Assembly: GCF_900107675.1 (NCBI RefSeq)
Contig: NZ_FNRI01000002.1
Span: forward strand, 372,001 to 436,000
Length of the DNA stretch: 64,000 bases
Source: Alistipes timonensis JC136
GTDB lineage: Bacteria > Bacteroidota > Bacteroidia > Bacteroidales > Rikenellaceae
Direction of reading: 5' to 3'
Shown: positions 25,017 through 33,277 of the stretch, piece by piece
How positions within the stretch are numbered: position 1 is the first letter of the stretch
Layout of the letters: every line of letters begins with the position of its first letter
Program-made: the position numbers and the translations under genes
The notes under the pieces: model-generated
Seen by the model: only the letters and a program-made list of their open reading frames with translations
Databases searched by the model: none
What the model was told of the DNA's origin: nothing

Positions 25017-28000
25017 TCAGGCCCTCTCCCGGTTCTCGCCGGGCGCCGCGCGATATTCCGACGGCGTGCAGCCGAACCGTGCTTTGAAGAGCTTGCCGAA
25101 ATATTGCAGCGAGTTGATACCCACCCTGTCGGCGATCTCGGCGATCTTCAGTTCGGGACACTCGGCCAGCATCCGCGCGGCTTCGCGCAGGCGGATGCCC
25201 TGGATCAGCTCGGTGGGAGTCTGTCCGAAGACGCCTTTGATCTTGGCGAACAGCGCCGTGCGGCTCAGGGCCAGTTCTCGGCTCAGCATCCCGACACCCA
25301 GCGACTCGCTGTCGAGGTGGTCGCCGATCAGCGCCAGCGTCTTGCGCACGAAAGCCTCGTCCATCGGATTACCCGAAAGGATTTCCGGAACGGGTTCGGA
25401 GCTTCCCTCGAGGAACTTGCTCTGCAGCAGCCGGCGGTTGCGCACCATGCCGTTGCACTTGGCCATCAGCACATCCGTGTCGAAGGGCTTCGAAACGTAA
25501 TCGTCGGCGCCGCTCTCGAGTCCCGAGATGCGTTGTTCGGGCGACGAGAGCGCCGTGAGCAGAATCACGGGAATATGGCAGGTTTCGAAATCATGTTTGA
25601 TCGCCGCACACAGCTCCGTCCCCGACATGCCGGGCATCAGCACGTCGCTCACGATCAGGTCGGGCTGTTCTTCACGCGCCAGCCGCAGTCCCTCCGCACC
25701 GTCCGGGGCCAGCGTCACGCGGTAGTGCTGCGAAAAGATGGTGCCGAACATGCTCCGCAGCTCGTCGTCGTCCTCGACGACCAGCAGGCGCGGCAGCTCC
25801 TCCGCCCCCGGAATCCGTTCGGGAGCGGGCAGATAGTCGGCCACGGGCGCCGGACGGGCATATTCCTGCTTCTCGACCACCTCGACGTTGGGATTGCCGC
25901 TGAAGTCGGGATTCAGCAGGAGCGTCACCGTAAAGGTCGAGCCCACCCCCACCTCGCTCTCGACGCCGATCCCTCCGCCGTGCAGTTCGACGATGCCTTT
26001 CGAAAGGGCCAGCCCGATACCGACCCCGGCGTCCTGCGTGTCGGCATCGTTGTGGTAAAAGCGCTCGAAGATCGTCGCAAAGAATTTTTCCTCGATACCG
26101 TGGCCCGTATCGGCCACCTTCACCACGGCCTGCACGTCGTCCGCCGAGAGCGTCACCGTGATCCGGCCGCCCCGGTCGGTATGTTTGAACGCATTGCTAA
26201 TCAGATTATAGAAGACTTTCTGCAACTGCATGGGGTCGAACGGCAGCTCCAGCCGCTCCATCCCGGGCTCATAGCGCAGTTCCACCCCGCGGATGCCGCT
26301 GTACTCCTCGAACGTTCCGCACACCTCGGCCAAGTAGGCCACCAGATCCAGCCGGCTCACTTTCAAAGACATATATCCCTGTTCCTGCTTGCGGAAGTCG
26401 ATCAGCTCGTTGACCAGATCGCGCAGCCGCAGGGCGTTGCGGCGGACGCTCATCAGGTAACCTTTCAACACGCCGGGCAACTCCTGGCGCGCCAGCAGGT
26501 CCAGTTGTCCCTGGATCAGCGTCAGCGGCGTGCGGAACTCGTGCGAAATGTTGGTGAAGAAGACCAGCTTCCACTGCGTGATGCGCTCCTGCTGCTCGCG
26601 GGCCATCCGTTCCATGGCCAACGACTGCTCCAGCTGCTTTTTCGTATAGTAATAGCGGACGACCCACGCCGTAATCAGCATAATCAGCAGCACGTAGAGG
26701 ATGTAGGCGAAGATACTGGCATAGAACGGCGGGTAGACCCGGATGTCGAGTCCTATGTGCCCGCCGCCGTCGAGCAGGCGGGTCGGACGGCTCTGCACGG
26801 CCAGCCGGTAACGCCCCGGCGGGAGGTTCATATAGCGGATGTTGTTCCCCGGCAGCGGACGCCACGCCTCGTCGTAGCCGATGAGCTTGTACTGGTAGTC
26901 GCCGAGGTTGAAATCCACGGCGTTGTCGGTCCCGAAAGCAATGTCCACGATGCTGTATCTATGCCCCAGCGAAATCGACTTCGTGTAGGGCATCGCCTCG
27001 TCCAGAATACCGGTCCGGTCGCCGGCCCGTACGGGATGCTCGTTCACCGCAAGCGACGCAAAGAAGAGCTGGGGCGCACGTCCGGCACGGATCAACTCCT
27101 GCCCCGTGAACGACACGATGCCGTCGACGCCGCCCGCCAGCATCTCGTCCCCCTCGCCGCGCCACAGACAGCCGTTCTCGAGCGACAGCAGCGGAAATCC
27201 GTTGCGGATGTTGAAATTTTCGCTGCGGAGGCTGTCCGCATCGACCAGCGACATCCCGGCGTTGGTCCCGAAGACCATCAGCCCCGAGGGGGTCTGCGAA
27301 ATGGCGCTCACGTAGTCGCTCGCAATGCCGCAGGCCGCCCGGTCGTAGGCCACGAACTCCTTCCGGTCGCGGTCGAACAGCAGCGCCCCGCCGCGGGTCG
27401 TCCCGACCCATGCCCGTCCGCGGTCGTCGCGGAACAGCGAGGTCACCATGTCCTGCTGCACCACGCGGTTGAAATAGAGCTGGTAAACGCCCGCTTCGTC
27501 GCGGCGGTAAACCCGGAAATTCACCTGCCCCGTCACCACGTAGAGCCATCCGTCGCCGCCGCTCAGCACGTTGAACACCCGCGGCTGGTTCAGGATGCGC
27601 TCCGCACGGCGGGTCCGCATGTCGATCCGGTAAACCCCGGCATAGGTCCCGGCGTAGATCGCATCGCCCTCGCGCGAAAGACTGTGGACGATCTCGATAT
27701 TTTCCAGTCCGCCGCCCTGGTCGGTGATTTTCAGGCGTTCGAAACGCCCCGATGGGATGTCGTAGACGCAGACGCCGCCCATGAACATTCCCAACCACAA
27801 CTGGTCGCGTTCGGCATCATAGCGGATGCTTTTGACGTTGTTGCTCGGAATGCCGCTGTTGCCCATGTTGAAGAAGCGGCCCCGGCGGCGCGTGCGGTCG
27901 TAGAAATAGAGCCCCTTGTCCGAGGTTCCGGCCCAGACGTCGCCGCGGCGGTCGAGCGTCACGTCGGCGACGATGGTCCATGTCGTGTCCTCGCCTTCGA

Positions 28001-29012
28001 TCGGAACCACGCGGAACAGCGCCTCGTGGGGATGGAAATAGGAGATTCCCGTATAGAACGACCCGAACCAGATCGCACCCCGGCGGTCGCGCATGATGCA
28101 CTCCACCGTCAGGTTGCGCATGCCGTAAAGCGGATTGTCCGAACGTCCGAAATGGTAGAAGCTGTCCGACGCGGGGTCGTAACAGTCCAGTCCGAACATC
28201 ATGCCGATCCACATCCGGCCCTCGTTGTCCTCGCAGATGCAGCGCACGTAGTTGTCGGCCAGCCCCTCGGGATGGTTCGAATCGTGGACGAAGCGCCGCA
28301 CGCCGCCCCCGGCGTCGAGACGGTAAAGCCCCTCGCTGCGGGTGCAGACCCACAAATCGCCGCGGCTGTCCTCGAACAGGCTGCTGATCTTCGAGGCCGT
28401 CGGCAGGATGCACTCCGCCGTGCCGCGCTCATCCAGGCGGTAGAGCCCCGAATGGAGCGTCCCGACATAGAGCACGCCTCCGGCCGTGCAGGCCAGCGCC
28501 GAGACCTCGCTCATCGGAGGCAGCAACAACTGGCTGCATTTCCCGTCGGGCGAGGCGATCATGATGCGGTCCCCGGCGGCGGCATAAACCCGGCCCCCGC
28601 GGACCGTTGCGGCCGAGATCGAACGGCTGTCGAGCAAAGAATCGGTGAAGAGCGGCCGGAAGGTCTCCCGCCGCAGGTCGTATTCGACGATATTGCGAAG
28701 CTGGTAAAAATAGATCAGGCCGTTCTGCTCGCCGTAAATGCCTTTGACGTTCATCGGGCGGAACAGTTCCGCAGCGCCCTCCGACATCAGCGGCTCCTCG
28801 GTCTGCAGCCCGCGGTAGCGGACCACGCCGCCGACCCCCGCAGCCCAGACCGTGCCGTTTTCATCCTGGTAAAGGGTGGTTACGTTGGTCTGGTTGAAAC
28901 CTTCACTGATGCCTAAGTGTTTAAATACCATTTGAGCCGGCGGTGCGGCAGCAATCGCCGGGGGGGGGAAATTCCAGCTCAGAAACAGCAAAAGGAGGAT
29001 CAATCTACACAT
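25017..29012 (-). CDS. Hybrid two-component system regulator (HTCS) of the adjacent PUL
   Basis: A 1331-residue inner-membrane protein joining sensor, kinase, receiver and DNA-binding domains. The signal peptide is followed by a two-part periplasmic beta-propeller (about 30-690, many repeats of the GxVWAGT / DRGDVWAG kind), a Y_Y_Y domain (about 690-760) and a TM helix (about 765-785). Then come HisKA with ISHEFRTPLTLI (phospho-His about 821), HATPase_c, a receiver with DLIVSDVLMPG (Asp about 1126) and an AraC HTH (about 1235-1331). HTCS proteins bind a glycan breakdown product in the periplasm and activate their PUL. A G9 run (28960-28968) lies in codons for the signal peptide. The gene follows the PUL in the same direction behind a terminator. 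Confidence 0.95.
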   Translation of the reverse strand: MCRLILLLLFLSWNFPPPAIAAAPPAQMVFKHLGISEGFNQTNVTTLYQDENGTVWAAGVGGVVRYRGLQTEEPLMSEGAAELFRPMNVKGIYGEQNGLIYFYQLRNIVEYDLRRETFRPLFTDSLLDSRSISAATVRGGRVYAAAGDRIMIASPDGKCSQLLLPPMSEVSALACTAGGVLYVGTLHSGLYRLDERGTAECILPTASKISSLFEDSRGDLWVCTRSEGLYRLDAGGGVRRFVHDSNHPEGLADNYVRCICEDNEGRMWIGMMFGLDCYDPASDSFYHFGRSDNPLYGMRNLTVECIMRDRRGAIWFGSFYTGISYFHPHEALFRVVPIEGEDTTWTIVADVTLDRRGDVWAGTSDKGLYFYDRTRRRGRFFNMGNSGIPSNNVKSIRYDAERDQLWLGMFMGGVCVYDIPSGRFERLKITDQGGGLENIEIVHSLSREGDAIYAGTYAGVYRIDMRTRRAERILNQPRVFNVLSGGDGWLYVVTGQVNFRVYRRDEAGVYQLYFNRVVQQDMVTSLFRDDRGRAWVGTTRGGALLFDRDRKEFVAYDRAACGIASDYVSAISQTPSGLMVFGTNAGMSLVDADSLRSENFNIRNGFPLLSLENGCLWRGEGDEMLAGGVDGIVSFTGQELIRAGRAPQLFFASLAVNEHPVRAGDRTGILDEAMPYTKSISLGHRYSIVDIAFGTDNAVDFNLGDYQYKLIGYDEAWRPLPGNNIRYMNLPPGRYRLAVQSRPTRLLDGGGHIGLDIRVYPPFYASIFAYILYVLLIMLITAWVVRYYYTKKQLEQSLAMERMAREQQERITQWKLVFFTNISHEFRTPLTLIQGQLDLLARQELPGVLKGYLMSVRRNALRLRDLVNELIDFRKQEQGYMSLKVSRLDLVAYLAEVCGTFEEYSGIRGVELRYEPGMERLELPFDPMQLQKVFYNLISNAFKHTDRGGRITVTLSADDVQAVVKVADTGHGIEEKFFATIFERFYHNDADTQDAGVGIGLALSKGIVELHGGGIGVESEVGVGSTFTVTLLLNPDFSGNPNVEVVEKQEYARPAPVADYLPAPERIPGAEELPRLLVVEDDDELRSMFGTIFSQHYRVTLAPDGAEGLRLAREEQPDLIVSDVLMPGMSGTELCAAIKHDFETCHIPVILLTALSSPEQRISGLESGADDYVSKPFDTDVLMAKCNGMVRNRRLLQSKFLEGSSEPVPEILSGNPMDEAFVRKTLALIGDHLDSESLGVGMLSRELALSRTALFAKIKGVFGQTPTELIQGIRLREAARMLAECPELKIAEIADRVGINSLQYFGKLFKARFGCTPSEYRAAPGENRERA

Positions 29013-29034
29013 ACTCGGTTTCTCTATCCATCCG

Positions 29035-29066
29035 ACAAGATACGAAATTTCGGGAAATTTTCGAAA
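29035..29066 (-). promoter_or_regulatory. Candidate promoter of the HTCS gene
   Basis: On the minus strand TTTCG (29066-29062), 19 bp, TATCTTGT (29042-29035), one base off the -7 consensus. Separate constitutive expression is typical for HTCS genes. The direct repeat seen upstream of susC1 is not found here. Confidence 0.42.
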
Positions 29067-29075
29067 TCGGAATCG

Positions 29076-29144
29076 AAAAAAAGCCGCCCGGGGTTACCGG
29101 GCGGCGAACCACGGTCGGGACATGCGCATAAAGCGCATGTCCCG
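29076..29144 (-). terminator. Double terminator at the end of the PUL operon
   Basis: Two hairpins follow the GH2 stop. The first is a 12-bp stem CGGGACATGCGC / GCGCATGTCCCG (29144-29116) with a 5-nt loop. The second is GCCGCCCGG / CCGGGCGGC (29105-29083), followed on the minus strand by seven T: a canonical intrinsic terminator. Confidence 0.9.
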
Positions 29145-29153
29145 GCGCAAGTC

Positions 29154-30983
29154 TTATTCGTACTGCTCCTTCAGTTCGTCGTACCAGCGCTGCATGACGA
29201 AATAGGCTTTCTTTTTGCCGCCCTGGTCCGAGACGAGGCCCTTGCGGTTGAAATCGTCCTGAATGCCGACCATCTGACGGCGCGGCGAACGGAAATCCTT
29301 CAAAACCCACGGCGTGGTCCCGGCCAGCCCGGGCATCCGTTTGAACATGTTGACGCTGCGCTCGTAGAGATCTTCCATGTACTCCTCGGTGAACCGCTCC
29401 GTGCGCCCGCCGTGACGGCCGTAAACCGCCCCGCCGCCGAACTCCGAGATGAAAACCGGCTTTTCGAGGTCGAAAGTCCAGTTCACCCGGTCGCACTTCT
29501 CCGACTCGCCGTCGTACCAGCCGACATACTGGTTGAAACTGATGAGGTCCACCAGATCGGCCAGATCGTCCTTCACCGTCAGCAGGTCGGGTTTCAGGCG
29601 GGTCTTCTCCATGGCGGCGCTCACCAGCCGGGTGTCGTCCATGCCGCGGGCCTTGGCGATGAGCGACCGCAGGAATTTCAGGCGCGCCTCGCCGTGCGGG
29701 GTCTCGTTGGCCACGGACCAGATCACCACATTGGCACGGTTCTTATCGCGCGTAATCATGTCCGCCAGCTGCGCCTCGGCATTGGCATAGGTCGCGGGAT
29801 TTTCCCACTGGATCGTCCAGTAGACCGGAATTTCCGACCACACCATCAGTCCCATCTCCTCGGCCGCACGGACCATCGCCTCGTTGTGGGGATAGTGCGC
29901 CAGCCGCACGAAATTACAGCCCATCTCCTTGGCCCATCCCAGCAGGATGCGGGCCTGTTCCCCGGAAAAGGCGCGGCCGCTCATGCCGTAGGGCGCCTCC
30001 TCGTGGATCGACACGCCGCGGCAGAACACCTCTTTGCCATTAAGCAGGATCTTCGTGCCCCGGGTCTCGATCGTGCGGAAGCCGATGCGGTCATTCACCG
30101 AGTCGGTCTCGGCGGCGATCTTCACGGCATAGAGTTTCGGATTCTCGGGCGACCAATAGACCGGTTTGGCTTTCACCTCGAACGCGGCATAGCCGTTGGC
30201 GTCGGTCGTGACCCGTTTCGAAATTTTCAGTTCGGGAATCTCCACCGTCACCGTCTGCTCGGCCTCGGCGCCGTCGAGCTGCACCCAGCCGGCGATCACC
30301 TGCGGCTCGCCCTTCTTCAACTGCACCGAGTAGTCGCGGATGAAGGTCAGCGGCGTCTCGACAATCACGACGCTGCGCGTCAGCCCGCCGTAGTTCCACC
30401 AGTCGGAATTGAGTGTCGGGACGCCCTCGGCCAGCCGTTTGTTGTCGACCTTCACCACCAGCGAGTTCTGCCCCTCGCGCACCTTGCCGGTGATCTCGAA
30501 GTTGAAGGGCGTGTAGCCGCCGACGTGTTTGCCGATCTTGCGGCCGTTCAGCCCCACGATCGTCTCGTAGTTCGCCGCCCCGAAGTAGAGGAACGTGCGG
30601 CGGTCCGTGCGGGGCTTGTAATCGAACAGGTTGCGGTACCAGACCGTGCCCTCGTAATAGTAGAGCTGGGGACGCTGGGTGTTCCAGTCGCCCGGCACCA
30701 GCAGCGTGCGGTCGGTGTTGAAATTGTACTCGAAAAGCTTGGTGCGGTCCTTGTCGAAATCGTCGTCGGCGAAGTAGGACATATTGTCCTTCAACGGTTT
30801 GCGGCGATAGTCGTAGTAACCGTTCTCGTAAGGATCGACGATCGTCTTCCAGAGCCCGTCGAGCGACACGGTCTCCCGGCCGGCGACGTTGACGATCTGC
30901 GGTGCGGGAGCATCCTCCCCCGCCGCCGCGGGCAGCGCCGCACAGCATCCTGCCAGCGCCAGAATCAACATGATATTCTTCAT
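29154..30983 (-). CDS. Glycoside hydrolase family 2 (beta-galactosidase/beta-glucuronidase type)
   Basis: A 609-residue exported enzyme with a signal peptide (MKNIMLILALAGCCAALPAAAG; a Cys pair is present but no good lipobox). Domains in order: sugar-binding jellyroll (about 35-210, VPGDWNTQRPQLYYYEGTVWYRN), immunoglobulin-like domain (about 215-305), TIM barrel (about 308-609). The catalytic acid/base is Glu427 in IWSVANETPH and the nucleophile Glu514 in FISEFGGGA. The insertion pattern resembles beta-glucuronidase-like GH2 members, but the substrate cannot be fixed by eye. It is the last gene of the PUL, 10 bp after the GH3 gene. Confidence 0.93.
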   Translation of the reverse strand: MKNIMLILALAGCCAALPAAAGEDAPAPQIVNVAGRETVSLDGLWKTIVDPYENGYYDYRRKPLKDNMSYFADDDFDKDRTKLFEYNFNTDRTLLVPGDWNTQRPQLYYYEGTVWYRNLFDYKPRTDRRTFLYFGAANYETIVGLNGRKIGKHVGGYTPFNFEITGKVREGQNSLVVKVDNKRLAEGVPTLNSDWWNYGGLTRSVVIVETPLTFIRDYSVQLKKGEPQVIAGWVQLDGAEAEQTVTVEIPELKISKRVTTDANGYAAFEVKAKPVYWSPENPKLYAVKIAAETDSVNDRIGFRTIETRGTKILLNGKEVFCRGVSIHEEAPYGMSGRAFSGEQARILLGWAKEMGCNFVRLAHYPHNEAMVRAAEEMGLMVWSEIPVYWTIQWENPATYANAEAQLADMITRDKNRANVVIWSVANETPHGEARLKFLRSLIAKARGMDDTRLVSAAMEKTRLKPDLLTVKDDLADLVDLISFNQYVGWYDGESEKCDRVNWTFDLEKPVFISEFGGGAVYGRHGGRTERFTEEYMEDLYERSVNMFKRMPGLAGTTPWVLKDFRSPRRQMVGIQDDFNRKGLVSDQGGKKKAYFVMQRWYDELKEQYE

Positions 30984-30993
30984 ATAAGTCTTA

Positions 30994-33189
30994 TTAGATC
31001 AGTTCGAATTTCACTTTCTGGCCGTTCACGTGCAGGTAGAACGCGCCGTTCTCCAACAGCCGCTTTCCCGTGTGGTCGGGGAACGACAGGTCGCGCACGG
31101 GGTCGATCTCGAAACGGAACACACGGCTTTCGCCCGCCGGAATAAACTGTTTCTCGAAATGCTTCAATTCACGCACCGGACGCGATATCGAGGCCGTCGG
31201 GTCCGAGAGGAACCACATCACGGTCTCCTTGCCGTCCATCGCACCGCCGTTCGTCACCTCGACCTCGGCCGTCAGCCGTTCGCCGCGGCGCAGGGTTTCG
31301 CGGTCGAGCCGCAGCGGCCCGTATTCGAAGGTCGTATAGCTCAGCCCGTAGCCGAACGGATACATCGGCTCGTGCTGCAGGTTTTGGTAACGCCCCGACT
31401 TGGGACGCGCCGCCTGCCGCTGGTTGTAGTAGACGGGCTGCTGCTCGGCGCAGACCGGGAACGTGATAGCCAGACGCCCCGAGGGATTGACCTTGCCCGA
31501 AAGCAGCTGCGCAACGGCGCTGCCGCCCTCGGTTCCGGGCTGCCAGATCTCGACCAGCGCATCGGCTGCGGGCTCGACGCCGCGCACGTCCACGGGCCGC
31601 CCCGACGAAAGCAGCACCACGACGGGCCGCCCCGTGCGGGCCATTTCGCGCACGAACTCCTCCTGAATCGCCGGCAGCGCAAGGCTGGCCCGCGAAGCGT
31701 TCTCACCGCTCCAGTTGCGTTTCTCGCCCATGCAGAGCACCACGAGGTCGGCACCGCGTGCCGCGGCTGCGGCACGGGCGAACTCCGAACGGTCGCCGCC
31801 GTCGAAATCGCACCCTTTCACATAGTCGATCCGGGCCTTTCCGGCAAACTCGGCCTTCACGCCCTCGAGGATCGTCACCACATCGTCAGCCTCGCCCTGA
31901 CCCCACCACGACCCCATCAGGTCCGCGCGGTTGTCGGCCATCGGTCCCATCAGCGCAATGCGCCGCACGTCTCCGGCGACGGGCAGCGTCCTGCCGCGGT
32001 TCTTTAACAGCACCATGCTCTCGGCCGCCAGTTCCCGCGCCGCGGCACGCGCTTCGGTCGACAGGTAACGCTGTTCGTCGGGCAGCTCCTCGATATAGGG
32101 ATTTTCGAACAGCCCGAGGCGGAATTTCACACGCAGGATACGCCGCACGGCTTCGTCCAGCACCTTTTCCGACACCCGTCCGCTTTCGACCAGGGCTTCC
32201 AGATTCTCCCGGTAGACATCGTCCACCATGTCCATGTCCAGCCCTGCCGTGATCGCCTTGGCCGCAGCCTCGGCCCGGTCGGCGGCCACGCCTTGCGCGA
32301 CAAGCTGCTTCACGGCGTCCCAGTCCGAAACCACCAAACCGTCGAAACCCCACATGCCGCGCAGGATGTCGGTCATCGTATAGCGGTTGGCCGACGCCGG
32401 TATGCCCGAAATGTCGTTGAAGGCGCTCATCACCGTCGCGGCGCCGGCCTTCACCCCCATTTCGAACGGCGGAAGCGCCGTATCCCACAACGTTTGCGGG
32501 GAGATCTCGGTGTAGTGGTAATCGCGGCCGCCGTCGGAATAGGCGTAGCCCACGAAATGTTTCAGACAGGCGGCGATCGCACCGTCCGCCGTCAGGTCGT
32601 CGCCCTGATAGCCCTTCACCGCGGCGGCACCCATCATTCCGTTCAGGTAGGGGTCCTCGCCGTAACCTTCGGACACGCGGCCCCAGCGGGCGTCGCGCGC
32701 CACATCGACCATCGGCGAGAAGGTCCAGTGCACGCCCGACAGCCGCGACTCGCGCGCCGCGACGCGGCACGACTCCCCGACCAGCGCCTCGTTCCACGAG
32801 CAGGCCTGCCCCAGCGGAATGGGGAAGATCGTGCGGTAGCCGTGGATCACGTCGAAGCCGCACAGGATCGGAATCCCGAGCCGCGACTCCTCGACGGCCT
32901 TGCGCTGAATCCGGTTGTAATACGCCGGACTGGTACTGCGGTAGAGCAGCGAGCCGATCATCGGGCTCACGGCCTTCGTCTCGCTCTCGACGTTGTTGAC
33001 GTTCATGTTCTTTCCATAGGTCCACTGAGTGACCTGCATCACCTTCTCTTCGAGCGTCATGCGTCCCAACAGGTCCTCCACGCGGTCTTCGACTGCCGCC
33101 GCGGGGTCCTTGTAGACCTCCCGGTCGGAACATCCCGCCAGACCCGCCGCCGCCACGAGCAGCCACAGGGCGATTGCTTTTCTGTTCAT
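30994..33189 (-). CDS. bglX: Glycoside hydrolase family 3 lipoprotein (BglX-like beta-glycosidase)
   Basis: A 731-residue lipoprotein (lipobox GLAGC, Cys20). The N-terminal (alpha/beta)8 domain contains KHFVGYAYSDGGRDYHYTEIS and the nucleophile Asp289 in GLVVSDWDA. An (alpha/beta)6 sandwich follows (about 390-600, MVLLKNRGRTLPV, VVLLSSGRPVDV). A fibronectin III-like C-terminal domain (about 640-730, VEVTNGGAMDGKETVMWFL) is typical of BglX. It cleaves terminal beta-linked sugars, probably from oligosaccharides in the periplasm or at the cell surface. The hairpin at 33227-33254 precedes it, so GH3-GH2 may be expressed at a lower level than the upstream PUL genes. Confidence 0.93.
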   Translation of the reverse strand: MNRKAIALWLLVAAAGLAGCSDREVYKDPAAAVEDRVEDLLGRMTLEEKVMQVTQWTYGKNMNVNNVESETKAVSPMIGSLLYRSTSPAYYNRIQRKAVEESRLGIPILCGFDVIHGYRTIFPIPLGQACSWNEALVGESCRVAARESRLSGVHWTFSPMVDVARDARWGRVSEGYGEDPYLNGMMGAAAVKGYQGDDLTADGAIAACLKHFVGYAYSDGGRDYHYTEISPQTLWDTALPPFEMGVKAGAATVMSAFNDISGIPASANRYTMTDILRGMWGFDGLVVSDWDAVKQLVAQGVAADRAEAAAKAITAGLDMDMVDDVYRENLEALVESGRVSEKVLDEAVRRILRVKFRLGLFENPYIEELPDEQRYLSTEARAAARELAAESMVLLKNRGRTLPVAGDVRRIALMGPMADNRADLMGSWWGQGEADDVVTILEGVKAEFAGKARIDYVKGCDFDGGDRSEFARAAAAARGADLVVLCMGEKRNWSGENASRASLALPAIQEEFVREMARTGRPVVVLLSSGRPVDVRGVEPAADALVEIWQPGTEGGSAVAQLLSGKVNPSGRLAITFPVCAEQQPVYYNQRQAARPKSGRYQNLQHEPMYPFGYGLSYTTFEYGPLRLDRETLRRGERLTAEVEVTNGGAMDGKETVMWFLSDPTASISRPVRELKHFEKQFIPAGESRVFRFEIDPVRDLSFPDHTGKRLLENGAFYLHVNGQKVKFELI

Positions 33190-33221
33190 CGTAACTAATG
33201 TGCCTTTTTTTGTTGAGTCAT

Positions 33222-33254
33222 AAAACGGCCTCCGCCCGTCACAGGACGGAGGCC
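33222..33254 (-). terminator. Intra-operonic terminator/attenuator
   Basis: On the minus strand GGCCTCCG (33254-33247) pairs with CGGAGGCC (33234-33227) around a 12-nt loop, followed by GTTTTA. It lies between the PKD lipoprotein gene and the GH3 gene of the same operon. A further run of seven A on the minus strand follows before the GH3 ATG. Confidence 0.72.
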
Positions 33255-33277
33255 GCAGGGTATGTCTGCGTTCCCGG

